The notes under the pieces: model-generated
What the model saw: only the letters and a program-made list of their open reading frames with translations
Told to the model about the DNA's origin: nothing
Databases searched by the model: none
Translations under genes and position numbers: made by a program
Shown: piece after piece, positions 36,547 through 44,383 of the stretch
Position numbering within the stretch: position 1 is the stretch's first letter
How the letters are laid out: every line of letters begins with the position of its first letter
Source of the DNA: an uncultured Lachnospiraceae bacterium
Lineage (GTDB): Bacteria > Bacillota > Clostridia > Lachnospirales > Lachnospiraceae
Assembly: GCA_910586095.1 (NCBI GenBank)
Contig: CAJUHQ010000008.1
Span: 1 to 57,550 of the forward strand
Reading direction: 5' to 3'
Length of the DNA: 57,550 bases

Positions 36547-36721
36547 TAGAAAAAATGAAACAATAAAAATATAAGGGTTGTAAAATGAATTTCAATGAAC
36601 AACCACAATTTTAGTGGTGTGTGGAGTTCATAGGAGGAAAATCCAAGAGTTGTCGCACTAGAGGCTGTGAGATGTGCAGTTTTGAGATTGAAGGCGCAGC
36701 GAATGGTAGATGGATGGTGTG

Positions 36722-37363
36722 ATGATAAAAGCAGTAATATTTGATATGGATGGAGTACTCATAGATACGGAGAAACATTACAATGCAGCATGGTGTGAAG
36801 CAGCGCGCAGAGCTGGCTTTGATTTTACAAGAGAGCATGCGCTCATGCTTCGCAGTTGTGATGCAAAGATTGCTTCAAAAATGATGAAGGACATTTTTGG
36901 AGAACAGTTTGATTACTTTGCGATTCGTGAAGTTAGACGTGACCTAGTGGCAAAGCGACTAGCAAAGTATGGATTGGAGAAGAAGCCAGGGATTGACGAA
37001 ATCTTGGCCTTTTTGCGTGAAAAAGGTGTTAAGACTGCGGTGGCGACTGCAACATCGTTTGATCTAGCTGTAGAACATCTTGTACAGATTGGAGTCAAGG
37101 AGCAATTTGATCGAATCGTAAGTGCAAAGCAAGTGGAACATGGCAAGCCAGCACCAGACATATATTGTTATGTCTGTGAACAGATTGGAGAGAAACCGCA
37201 AGAATGTATTGCGGTTGAGGATTCGCCAAATGGTATTCAATCTGCCTATGCAGCAGGGTGTAAACCGGTGATGGTACCTGACTTGACACAGCCAGATGAA
37301 GAGATTATGCCACTGTTGTATGGGGTGGCTGAGACGTTAATTGATATCAAACAATTTTTGTAA
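36722..37363 (+). CDS. HAD-superfamily phosphatase (beta-phosphoglucomutase-like)
   Basis: 213 residues. Haloacid-dehalogenase fold with nucleophile motif FDMDGVLID, a helical cap, the motif II region VATATS, the motif III Lys in HGKPAPDIY and the acidic motif AVEDSPNGI. Members hydrolyse small phosphate esters or isomerise beta-glucose-1-phosphate. The substrate is not readable. The start at 36722 gives the standard MIKAVIFDMDG; an ATG four codons earlier is possible. SD is weak. Confidence 0.87.
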   Translation: MIKAVIFDMDGVLIDTEKHYNAAWCEAARRAGFDFTREHALMLRSCDAKIASKMMKDIFGEQFDYFAIREVRRDLVAKRLAKYGLEKKPGIDEILAFLREKGVKTAVATATSFDLAVEHLVQIGVKEQFDRIVSAKQVEHGKPAPDIYCYVCEQIGEKPQECIAVEDSPNGIQSAYAAGCKPVMVPDLTQPDEEIMPLLYGVAETLIDIKQFL

Positions 37364-37478
37364 AGTGAAGGGATTGCATACTAGGCATTGGAGACATTTT
37401 AGGCGGCATGTCTGGAGGCTTGAGAAATTCTTTTGGTTTAGTATGGATGCCCCCCAGAAGTGGGAAAGGGGTATAGAA

Positions 37479-38303
37479 ATGGAGATTCCATATCAGGAAA
37501 TTGCAGACAAGGCTGTGGCGTATGCAAAGAATATAGGTATTCATCTCGATTATACAAAAGAAAGTATTGAGCAAGTGGAAATAATTTTAGACAATTGTTA
37601 TACGCGTCTCTCTGAATATGAAGGAGAGGACGGCGATAAGGCTCTCTGGAATGTAGCAGTCTATTTTGGCATCTATCTAGGAGAGACATTGCTTCGTATC
37701 CAGATGGGTGAACAAGGATATAAGTGGTATGTATCAGATGGACTTCCTATTTTAAAGAAGAACAATAATGAGATGTCTCCTATTACAAAAGCACATAAGA
37801 GAATTTTATATGGTCCTGGGGATAGTGTTAAGAGTTTTTGTGATGTGGCTCTTACGATAGCAGATGGCGGATTTCCATCACAGAATGTTTTGCGTGCAGT
37901 GGATGTAGAACTGGCTTCTGGACATAGAGAAGAAAATGTACTTTATCAGGATATTGATTCGTATATTTTACTGGTTGAGGAAGGCAAGGAAGATTTTGTG
38001 ATTTTGCAATCACATGATTCGTTGTTACAATTTTATGGTGTAAACAATCAATTTGTCGCTGAAGTGCGTGTAGATCTTCCTAAAAAGAAAGATCAAACAT
38101 TTTCTATTATTGATATTGAAAAAGAGCAGTTGACACAGCGCAGTACACTCACGACACCATACGGCTCCTATACACCACAACAGCGGGAGATCATTAGCCT
38201 CGAACAGATTAGAGAAGCAGTGAAGGCATACTATAATCAGGTTGATATAGAACAGTTTTTGAAGATAATTCCTTGTGTTGAGACAACAGACGAGACAAAG
38301 TGA
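37479..38303 (+). CDS. Conserved protein of unknown function
   Basis: 274 residues, soluble, acidic, no signal or membrane segment. The N-terminal 110 residues look helical (IPYQEIADKAVAYAKNIGIH; ALWNVAVYFGIYLGETLLR). The C-terminal half alternates strands and charged loops. I do not recognise a family. The frame is open to 37341, overlapping the HAD gene, but AAAGGGG just upstream of the ATG at 37479 decides the start. A strong terminator follows. Confidence 0.7.
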   Translation: MEIPYQEIADKAVAYAKNIGIHLDYTKESIEQVEIILDNCYTRLSEYEGEDGDKALWNVAVYFGIYLGETLLRIQMGEQGYKWYVSDGLPILKKNNNEMSPITKAHKRILYGPGDSVKSFCDVALTIADGGFPSQNVLRAVDVELASGHREENVLYQDIDSYILLVEEGKEDFVILQSHDSLLQFYGVNNQFVAEVRVDLPKKKDQTFSIIDIEKEQLTQRSTLTTPYGSYTPQQREIISLEQIREAVKAYYNQVDIEQFLKIIPCVETTDETK

Positions 38304-38361
38304 CAACAAGAGCATCATAATTATTTACAATAAGAAAATATATAGACAAAACTAATATTGG

Positions 38362-38398
38362 AAGCAGAAATGATACATATGTATTGTTTCTGCTTTTT
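38362..38398 (+). terminator. Rho-independent terminator after the unknown gene
   Basis: AAGCAGAAA (38362-38370) and TTTCTGCTT (38387-38395) continue inward through ATACAT/ATGTAT to a stem of about 17 bp, followed by TTTT. Confidence 0.9.
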
Positions 38399-38615
38399 AT
38401 GCACACAGGCACCCCAAGGAAGCATGTCAGCAGAAGCTGACGGGTGCCCAGCGCGGAAGTAGGGGAAGCAGCCTTCCCTACTCGATTGCACAGACCCATG
38501 CAGAGCAAATAAGCCGTTAAAGCGACACACGGGTCGCTTTAGTGAGTAGTAGTCGATTGCATATGGACACGGAAAGGAACTATGTAGCGAAAGCTGGCCG
38601 CGTCTGGTGCATGGG
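38395..38615 (+). repeat. Module B copy 3 and a run of intergenic hairpins
   Basis: After the terminator comes ATGCACACAGGCACCC. GGCACCC pairs with GGGTGCC around an inner GTCAGC/GCTGAC, followed by CAGCGC. Then AGTAGGG/CCCTACT, the perfect TAAAGCGAC/GTCGCTTTA (38518-38541), and a second weaker module B start, TTGCATATGGACACGG. No gene is supported. Confidence 0.55.
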
Positions 38616-38626
38616 GGGCGTTCGTG

Positions 38627-38655
38627 TTGACAATCCTAAAAAAGTAGCATAAAAT
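38627..38655 (+). promoter_or_regulatory. Strong sigma-A-type promoter with a long leader to mgtE
   Basis: TTGACA (38627-38632), 17 bases, TAAAAT (38650-38655). The next gene, mgtE, starts about 410 bases after the predicted transcription start. A 26-codon ATG frame (38703-38783) without an SD lies in this leader. Confidence 0.7.
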
Positions 38656-38930
38656 CGATATAAGCCATCACTTTGAAGCTGGCAGTTTTATTGTGCAGCA
38701 AAATGGTGGAGCAATCACCCTATCAATCATTTGTCCAATATCTCTACAACCGCAGTTATTTGGAAAATGGTTTATGGGAATAAAGACACTGGAAAGGAAG
38801 TGTGAGACGTGGACGGTTGTGACAGTTATGAACAACATCAAAAGGGTGGATACACGAAAAGGCAGTGTCTTTTTGACAAAAATGACTGAGTAGAAGATTC
38901 GCCCGCAAAGTAAACAAATAGTATGCAACG

Positions 38931-39055
38931 CCTGTGGTTTTGTCAGGCGGCATGGTTATCTATAGTGCCCCCATCATACAGAGCCTGCCGTTTGTCAGGC
39001 CGCATGGCCATCCATACTATGAAAGTAGTAAATGATCATAGTATGGATAAAAAGT
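38931..39055 (+). repeat. Module C repeats (degenerate and full) in the mgtE leader
   Basis: A partial copy (GTCAGGCGGCATGGTTATC, 38942-38960) is followed by the full one: GCCTG/CAGGC (38983-39000), GGCCGCATGGCC, then ATCCATACTATGA (39010-39022) perfectly pairing with TCATAGTATGGAT (39036-39048). It ends some 20 bases before the mgtE ATG. Confidence 0.7.
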
Positions 39056-39069
39056 AGTAAAGAAGGGCG

Positions 39070-40473
39070 ATGATAAAAGTGGAAAATGAAGTATGGGTAG
39101 AACCAGATTATATTAAAGAGTTGGTCACTCTGATTAGAAGTGGTGTGAGTCGTCAGCAGATTGCGCAAGAGTTGACAAACTATCATGACAATGATATTTC
39201 AAATGCATTAGATGAGCTAGATGAAACAGAACGCAAAGTGCTCTATCATATTTTGGGGATTGAGCGGGTATCAGAAATATTTGCCTACTTAGATGATCCT
39301 GGGAAATATCTTGGGGAGATGGAGCTAGAGTTAGCAGCAGATATTATCGAGAATATGGATGCAGATGATGCGGTGGATGTTCTCGACGAGGTGGACGAGG
39401 AAACACGAAGGCAGTTGTTTGAACTGATTGATGAAGAGTCTAAGGAAGATATTCAGTTAATCTATTCTTATGAAGATGATGAGATGGGAAGTATGATGAC
39501 CACCAACTTCATAGAGATTGCAAGAAGCCTTACCATCAAGCAGGCGATGCGTGCGCTGATTGCACAGGCAGAGGACAATGACAATATCACTACCATTTTT
39601 GTGAAGGAGGATGATGGCACATTTTATGGTGCAATTGATTTAAAAGATTTGATTATTGCACGAAATTACATTAACCTAGAAACATTAATCACACAGTCCT
39701 TTCCATATGTGCGCGACCATGATATTATCTCAGAGTGCATCGAACGACTTAAAGACTATGCAGAGGATTCCATTCCTGTATTAAACGACAAAAATGAGTT
39801 GATTGGTGTCATCACAGCGCAGGATATTGTGGAGGCGGTAGATGATGAGATGGGAGATGACTACGCGAAACTAGCAGGTATGACTGAGGAGGCAGAGCTC
39901 GAGGAACCTTTGCGGGAGAGTATCAAGAAGCGCTTGCCGTGGTTAGTGATTTTATTAGTATTGAGTATGTGTGTGTCCACAGTCACAAGTCTGTTTGAAG
40001 GAGTGATTGCACAGCTTGCGATTATTGTGAGTTTTCAGTCCGTAATATTGGGGATGTCAGGCAATGTGGGAACGCAGTCTCTTGCTGTCACGATTCGTCT
40101 TCTCATGGATGAGAACCTTAGGGCGCGACAAAAGCTTGGCATGGTATTTAAGGAGATGCGCGTTGGGTTCGCAAATGGATTGATCCTAGGGATATTGTCT
40201 TTTATATTAATTGGAGGATACCTGTGCCTGCTAAAAGATAAGACATTGTCCTATGCTTTTGCAATATCACTCTGTGCAGGAATTGCACTTTTGCTCGCGA
40301 TGACAATATCGAGTATTGTAGGAACTGCAGTGCCGATATTTTTCAAAAAAATAAATATAGATCCAGCAGTTGCGTCGGGACCATTGATTACTACAGTAAA
40401 TGATTTAATCGGTGTGGTGACGTACTATGGCGTAGCGTGGCTTTTGCTAATCAATTTCCTACATTTGGGATAA
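39070..40473 (+). CDS. mgtE: Magnesium transporter MgtE
   Basis: 467 residues. A Mg2+ channel gated by cytoplasmic Mg2+. The N-terminal superhelical domain (about 15-130) is followed by two CBS domains (near 145-255, SIPVLNDKNELIGVITAQDI), a plug helix, and five membrane helices from about 290 that include the pore-lining region SGNVGTQS. Acidic patches between the N and CBS domains fit Mg2+ sensing. SD AGAAGGG lies before the ATG. Its leader holds a full module C hairpin. No classical Mg2+ riboswitch (M-box) was recognised. Confidence 0.95.
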   Translation: MIKVENEVWVEPDYIKELVTLIRSGVSRQQIAQELTNYHDNDISNALDELDETERKVLYHILGIERVSEIFAYLDDPGKYLGEMELELAADIIENMDADDAVDVLDEVDEETRRQLFELIDEESKEDIQLIYSYEDDEMGSMMTTNFIEIARSLTIKQAMRALIAQAEDNDNITTIFVKEDDGTFYGAIDLKDLIIARNYINLETLITQSFPYVRDHDIISECIERLKDYAEDSIPVLNDKNELIGVITAQDIVEAVDDEMGDDYAKLAGMTEEAELEEPLRESIKKRLPWLVILLVLSMCVSTVTSLFEGVIAQLAIIVSFQSVILGMSGNVGTQSLAVTIRLLMDENLRARQKLGMVFKEMRVGFANGLILGILSFILIGGYLCLLKDKTLSYAFAISLCAGIALLLAMTISSIVGTAVPIFFKKINIDPAVASGPLITTVNDLIGVVTYYGVAWLLLINFLHLG

Positions 40474-40480
40474 GAGAAGC

Positions 40481-40509
40481 GCATAAAATTCCAGTATATA
40501 CAAATACTA
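40481..40509 (+). promoter_or_regulatory. Possible sigma-G-type promoter of spoVT
   Basis: GCATA (40481-40485), 17 bases, AATACTA (40503-40509), close to the forespore sigma-G pattern GHATR-N17/18-CATNHTA. In Bacillus subtilis spoVT is transcribed by sigma-G. Confidence 0.35.
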
Positions 40510-40563
40510 GCAATACAGTTCGACAATGTAATAATACTAGATTTTGAAATGGAGGAAGTATCG

Positions 40564-41112
40564 GTGAAGGCTACGGGAATAGTGCGTAGGATTGACGATT
40601 TGGGGCGCGTTGTGATCCCAAAGGAGATAAGGAGGACATTGAGGATAAGGGAGTCAGACCCGCTTGAAATATTTACGGATCACGAAGGAGCAATTATTCT
40701 CAAGAAATATTCACCAATCGGTGAGCTTGGAAGCTTTGCGAAGCAATATGCAGAAAGTCTTTCGCAGGTGTCGGGACATTTGGCATTGATTGCAGATCGC
40801 GATCAGATCATAGCGGCAGCAGGAAGCAACAGCAAGCAGGTACTTGGCAAGTCTGTAAGCAAAGCGCTCGAGGAAAAAATGAATTCTCGTGAGACAGTAT
40901 GCAGCTCGCGGAATGACAAAAATTATGTTGCTGTCACAGATGATGAGGCTGATGAGTACCAACATGAGGTGATTATACCCATTATCACACAGGGAGATGT
41001 GATAGGGGCAGTGGTGCTTTTGTCGGCAAAGGCTGGTGATGAAATGAACGAGGTGGAGATGAAACTTGCACAGTCAGCAGCAGGATTTTTGGGGAAACAG
41101 ATGGAACAATAA
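40564..41112 (+). CDS. spoVT: Stage V sporulation protein T, AbrB-type regulator
   Basis: 182 residues. The N-terminal AbrB swapped-hairpin DNA-binding domain (VKATGIVRRIDDLGRVVIPK) is followed by a GAF-like C-terminal domain. SpoVT tunes late forespore gene expression in endospore formers. The frame opens with an ATG at 40549, but that ATG lies against the SD itself. GGAGG (40551-40555) sits eight bases before a GTG at 40564, which gives the standard N-terminus. Confidence 0.94.
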   Translation: MKATGIVRRIDDLGRVVIPKEIRRTLRIRESDPLEIFTDHEGAIILKKYSPIGELGSFAKQYAESLSQVSGHLALIADRDQIIAAAGSNSKQVLGKSVSKALEEKMNSRETVCSSRNDKNYVAVTDDEADEYQHEVIIPIITQGDVIGAVVLLSAKAGDEMNEVEMKLAQSAAGFLGKQMEQ

Positions 41113-41126
41113 TTCTTATATAAAAG

Positions 41127-41182
41127 GGCTTGCCGCTTGCCGCATGGTCATCCATGCTATGAAGGTCGAAGATTTTCATAAT
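41127..41182 (+). repeat. Module C repeat downstream of spoVT
   Basis: TTGCCGCATGGTCATCCATG is followed by TATGAAGGTC (41158-41167) pairing imperfectly with GATTTTCATA (41171-41180). It is the only well-formed copy not followed by a + strand gene. Confidence 0.55.
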
Positions 41183-41184
41183 AT

Positions 41185-41239
41185 TTATATAAAAAACAAT
41201 CAGGGTGTCATTTGTTACTGAGAATGAACACCCTGATTG
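41185..41239 (-). terminator. Terminator of the hemolysin III gene
   Basis: CAATCAGGGTGT (41197-41208) and ACACCCTGATTG (41228-41239) are perfect 12-bp arms. On the minus strand the stem is followed by six T. It may also stop spoVT transcripts. Confidence 0.88.
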
Positions 41240-41241
41240 TA

Positions 41242-41883
41242 TCATGCAATATAGAAATACATAAATATAAAGTGGCAGATACTACCTCCCATCACAAACA
41301 AATGAAAAATTTCGTGTGAGCCAAAAAATTGATGAAGCGAGTTGAATACAGGGAGTTTTAAGGCATAGATAATCCCACCGACTGTATAGAGAATTCCGCC
41401 TGCTAAAAGCCATACGAAAGCAACATGAGGAAGTGCGCTCCAAAGAGTGCCAAAAACGAGCAGACATATCCAACCCATCGCAATATATAAGGAAGAGGAA
41501 AACCATTTTGGGCACGTGATCCACAATGCTTTTACCAACATTCCAATTAGCGCGATTCCCCACACCAGTGCCAAAAGAACATATCCAGTTTTGCCACCTA
41601 GAACGCTTAGGCACACAGGTGTATAAGAACCTGCAATCAGCACAAAGATCATCATATGATCGATTTTGCGAAATACTTGTAGAACTTTTCCGGTTACATT
41701 GATACTGTGATAGAGAGTGCTTGCTCCATATAGAAGTACCATGCTAATCATAAAGATGGCAAGTGCAAGGGCTGTAGTTTTTACCTGAGCCTTTAAGATC
41801 AGTGGTACAGCGGCAATGATGGCCATAAGACACGCAATAAAATGTGTGATAGCGCTACCAGGCTCTCGAATAGTTATTTGCAT
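41242..41883 (-). CDS. Hemolysin III family membrane protein
   Basis: 213 residues with seven predicted membrane helices, a PAQR/hemolysin III family protein. Visible signatures are the early GSAITHFIACLMAI, STLYHS after helix 2, KIDHMMIFVLIAGSYTPVC, and the late HEIFHLFVMGGSICHF with its metal-ligand-like histidines. The bacterial role is uncertain; metal-dependent hydrolase activity is proposed for the superfamily. AAAGGGGG before the ATG at 41883 decides the start over a TTG six codons earlier. It is convergent with spoVT. Confidence 0.92.
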   Translation of the reverse strand: MQITIREPGSAITHFIACLMAIIAAVPLILKAQVKTTALALAIFMISMVLLYGASTLYHSINVTGKVLQVFRKIDHMMIFVLIAGSYTPVCLSVLGGKTGYVLLALVWGIALIGMLVKALWITCPKWFSSSLYIAMGWICLLVFGTLWSALPHVAFVWLLAGGILYTVGGIIYALKLPVFNSLHQFFGSHEIFHLFVMGGSICHFIFMYFYIA

Positions 41884-42240
41884 AAAATATCCCCCTTTCA
41901 AATGTGGTCATCACTGGGGTATTGATCGCTTATGATTTATGGCAATAGCATGGTTATGTTCATACTTCAGTACGTTTTTGCCATAATTCCTATAAGGTCA
42001 GTACAATAGTGTGACAAAAATTTGATAATAATATAAATAAAGAAATATATAACGTAGTATTAAAAACTATATGATGTTAAAAAGAATACTACGCTATATT
42101 ATATGGAATGTCAAGGATAAAAATACGAAAAATTTTATTTTATTATTATTTTTTTGCAAGGATCTGGAAATATCAAACGTATTATTATAAAATAGACAAA
42201 TAAAACACACGGTTTATAGTATGATAATGGAGGGAATATG
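41884..42240. promoter_or_regulatory. Divergent AT-rich region with a long inverted repeat
   Basis: TATAACGTAGTATT (42048-42061) pairs with AATACTACGCTATA (42085-42098), 14 bp with one G-T wobble. It may be an operator or attenuator of the Ca-loop protein gene, which starts 143 bases further. TATAGT (42217) with TAGACA (42195) resembles a promoter but would start transcription on the SD. No gene is seen. Confidence 0.45.
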
Positions 42241-42951
42241 ATGAAAAGGAAATGGATTGTAGCAGCCGCAGCTATGCTTTTAGCATTGTCTGTAGAGGGA
42301 ACCGCTTTTGCATGGGGACACTGTGCACGGCATGTAGATGCAAATGGAGATGGTATCTGCGATTTTGGAAGCCATCACTGCACTGGGTTTGTGGATGCAA
42401 ATGGAGATGGTATTTGCGATTTTGGTGACAGCCATTGCGCACATTTTGTAGATGCAAATGGAGATGGTATCTGTGATTTTGGTGGACACCACTGTCCAGG
42501 CTTTGTGGATGCAAATGGAGATGGTATCTGCGATTATGGTGATTACCATTGTGCAGGCTTTGTGGATGCAAATGGAGATGGTATCTGCGACAATGGAGAC
42601 TATCACTGCGCAGGCTTTGTAGATGCAAATGGAGATGGATTTTGTGATTATGGTGATAATCATTGTTCAGGCTATGTAGATGCAAATGGAGATGGATTTT
42701 GTGATTTTGGCGATCACCATTGCTTTGGCTATGTAGATGCAAATGGAGATGGTATTTGTGATGTCTGTGGCAATACAGGAAATCACAATGGGACATATCA
42801 GTCAGGTGCTTCTCAGACTGTACAACCGTCTCAGACAGTGCAATCTTATCAATATTACCAGCCCAATCAGACGTATCAGTATCCTACAACTACTTATAGA
42901 AGTTACGGAAGCCATCATTCAGGTAGACATCATGGAGGATGTAGATGGTAA
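42241..42951 (+). CDS. Secreted protein of eight 19-residue EF-hand-like Cys/His repeats
   Basis: 236 residues. A signal peptide (about 1-24, ending TAFA) is followed by eight tandem repeats of the form VDANGDGICDFGDxHCxGF. Each repeat contains a calcium-loop pattern D-x-N-x-D-G-x-x-D-x-x-D with a conserved Cys inside and a following His-Cys pair. The C-terminal 60 residues are Gln/Tyr/Ser-rich and end in a His/Gly-rich tail (SHHSGRHHGGCRW). It should bind Ca2+ and perhaps a transition metal outside the cell. GGAGGG lies six bases before the second of two adjacent ATGs. It is followed by an ECF sigma factor and an anti-sigma protein that also ends His-rich. Confidence 0.85.
   Translation: MKRKWIVAAAAMLLALSVEGTAFAWGHCARHVDANGDGICDFGSHHCTGFVDANGDGICDFGDSHCAHFVDANGDGICDFGGHHCPGFVDANGDGICDYGDYHCAGFVDANGDGICDNGDYHCAGFVDANGDGFCDYGDNHCSGYVDANGDGFCDFGDHHCFGYVDANGDGICDVCGNTGNHNGTYQSGASQTVQPSQTVQSYQYYQPNQTYQYPTTTYRSYGSHHSGRHHGGCRW
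42334..42789 (+). repeat. Eight tandem 57-bp coding repeats
   Basis: Copies start at 42334, 42391, 42448, 42505, 42562, 42619, 42676 and 42733, spaced exactly 57 bases. GATGCAAATGGAGATGG is identical in all. The near identity suggests recent expansion or homogenisation. Confidence 0.95.
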
Positions 42952-42993
42952 ATAGTCTGCTTCTTCTTATGATTGCATGATAAAATTGTTGTG

Positions 42994-43040
42994 AAAAAAA
43001 GCATCAAAGATAGCGTGATAGCTGTTTTTGGTGCTTTTAC
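42994..43040 (+). terminator. Terminator after the Ca-loop protein gene
   Basis: AAAAGCATCAAA (42997-43008) pairs with TTTGGTGCTTTT (43027-43038) with one wobble. The T-run is part of the stem, so read-through into the sigma factor gene is possible. Confidence 0.65.
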
Positions 43041-43089
43041 AAAGTGGAAAGTCATTGCAGGATAATAGGAAGATGAGAAAGGATAAGCC

Positions 43090-43569
43090 ATGCGGACCGA
43101 GAGTGAAGCAGCACATGTATTGGAACTGTACGCAGATATGGTTCGGCGCATTTGTTTTTGCCATTTAAAGAATAAAGAGGAATCGGAGGATGTATTTCAG
43201 GAGGTTTTCTTAAAATACCTTCTTTATTGTGGCGAATTTGACAGCACAGAACATGAGAAAGCATGGTTTATCCGCGTAACTGTGAATGCTTGTAAAGATC
43301 AATTGCGATTTTTGCATCGTCATAGAACAGAACCCATTGATCTAATTACAGAGGAGGCTGTTTTTCAGGAGCCAGACATCGCAATTCTTGCGGCTGTATT
43401 ATGCTTGCCAGAAAAATATCGTGATGTCATTTACCTTCACTATTTTGAGGGATACTCTGCGGCAGAGATTGGGCGAATGTTGCAAAAGAAGGAAAATACA
43501 ATTTATTCACTACTTTCAAGGGGAAGACAGCTTCTAAAAGACAGCTTAGGAGGTGAGGAGTTTGAGTAA
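43090..43569 (+). CDS. ECF-type RNA polymerase sigma factor
   Basis: 159 residues. Sigma region 2 (about 5-70, NKEESEDVFQEVFLKYLLY) and region 4 (about 100-150, LPEKYRDVIYLHYFEGYSAA followed by an EIGRMLQKKENTIYSLLSR recognition helix). Regions 1 and 3 are absent, as in extracytoplasmic-function sigmas. SD AAAGGA precedes the ATG. The last codons overlap the start of the anti-sigma gene, so the two are made together. The upstream secreted Ca-loop protein is a candidate target or signal. Confidence 0.92.
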   Translation: MRTESEAAHVLELYADMVRRICFCHLKNKEESEDVFQEVFLKYLLYCGEFDSTEHEKAWFIRVTVNACKDQLRFLHRHRTEPIDLITEEAVFQEPDIAILAAVLCLPEKYRDVIYLHYFEGYSAAEIGRMLQKKENTIYSLLSRGRQLLKDSLGGEEFE

Positions 43570-44353
43570 TCGGATACGAGATGCGTTTATGGAAATTAGG
43601 GCAGAAGAAGAATTAAAGAAAAATACATTGGCATATTTGCAGCAAATTAGCTTGAAAAAGTCGAATAGTTCTTCTATAAATAAGTATCGGTTGATGCCAG
43701 CGGTTGCTGCTTGTGTACTGTTTATTTTTCTAAGCGGAATGGGAGTTGTGGTGTGGAGGCAACCTGTTTCCTATATTAGTGTAGATGTGAATCCTTCTAT
43801 TGAGTTGGAATTAAATCGGTTTGACAGGGTTGTGTCATGGAATGTATATAACAAGGAAGGTGCAGAGATTTTAAAAGATCTGTCTGTTCAAGGAAAGTCG
43901 TACACAGAGGCGATTGAGATGATCTTGCAAAGTGCAGAGATGCAAAAGTACCTGAAAAAGAATGGGTTGCTAGAGTTTGCGGTCGCTTCCGCTGTAAATG
44001 GAAAAGAAATTGGTTTAGAGGTTGGAATAGAGAACATGGCGGTTTATGGACACTACGAATCAGAATGTGGTGTAACGGATATGGCAACAGCAAAAGAAGC
44101 CCACAACAACAATATGTCTATCGGCAAATATATGGTGTATTTAATGTTATCAGAGTATGATGAGACGTTGACGATAGAAGACTGTAGACATCAATCAATG
44201 GCGGAGTTGCATGATGATCTTCTGGGATATGGAGTCTCTCATCATGGACATGGAGGTATGAATTCTGTGAGTGAAGAATCCACCGCTCCTGTTTCAGACA
44301 GCAATAAAGGAAATGGAAGATATGGTCAATCGGGGCATCATCATAGACATTGA
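43562..44353 (+). CDS. RsgI-like anti-sigma factor with His-rich outer tail
   Basis: 263 residues. A cytoplasmic N-terminus (1-43) should hold the sigma factor, followed by one membrane helix (about 45-65, MPAVAACVLFIFLSGMGVVV). An outer domain begins SYISVDVNPSIELELNRFDR, the conserved core of RsgI-type anti-sigma factors. The C-terminus is His/Gly-rich (YGVSHHGHGGM and GQSGHHHRH). The start is probably TTG at 43562, eight bases after GGAGG (43549-43553); an in-frame GTG at 43553 overlaps that SD. A metal or polysaccharide signal sensed outside would release the sigma factor (inference). Confidence 0.83.
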   Translation: MSNRIRDAFMEIRAEEELKKNTLAYLQQISLKKSNSSSINKYRLMPAVAACVLFIFLSGMGVVVWRQPVSYISVDVNPSIELELNRFDRVVSWNVYNKEGAEILKDLSVQGKSYTEAIEMILQSAEMQKYLKKNGLLEFAVASAVNGKEIGLEVGIENMAVYGHYESECGVTDMATAKEAHNNNMSIGKYMVYLMLSEYDETLTIEDCRHQSMAELHDDLLGYGVSHHGHGGMNSVSEESTAPVSDSNKGNGRYGQSGHHHRH

Positions 44354-44361
44354 AGCCGCAA

Positions 44362-44383
44362 AGGAGGACAGCTTAGTCCTCCT
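44362..44383. terminator. Hairpin between convergent genes
   Basis: AGGAGGAC (44362-44369), loop AGCTTA, GTCCTCCT (44376-44383), overlapping the stop codon of the minus-strand gene. T-runs on either side are poor. Confidence 0.5.

Noticed and set aside
38703..38783. 26-codon ATG frame in the mgtE leader as a gene
   Set aside because: Codon pattern looks protein-like but there is no SD and no known homologue; kept only as part of the leader finding.
38931..39069. M-box (ykoK) Mg2+ riboswitch before mgtE
   Set aside because: The conserved M-box core is not recognisable; the leader holds module C hairpins instead.
42272..42796. Long minus-strand open frames full of His/Leu opposite the Ca-loop repeats
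   Set aside because: They mirror the 57-bp repeats of the real gene, have low complexity and no SD or neighbour support.
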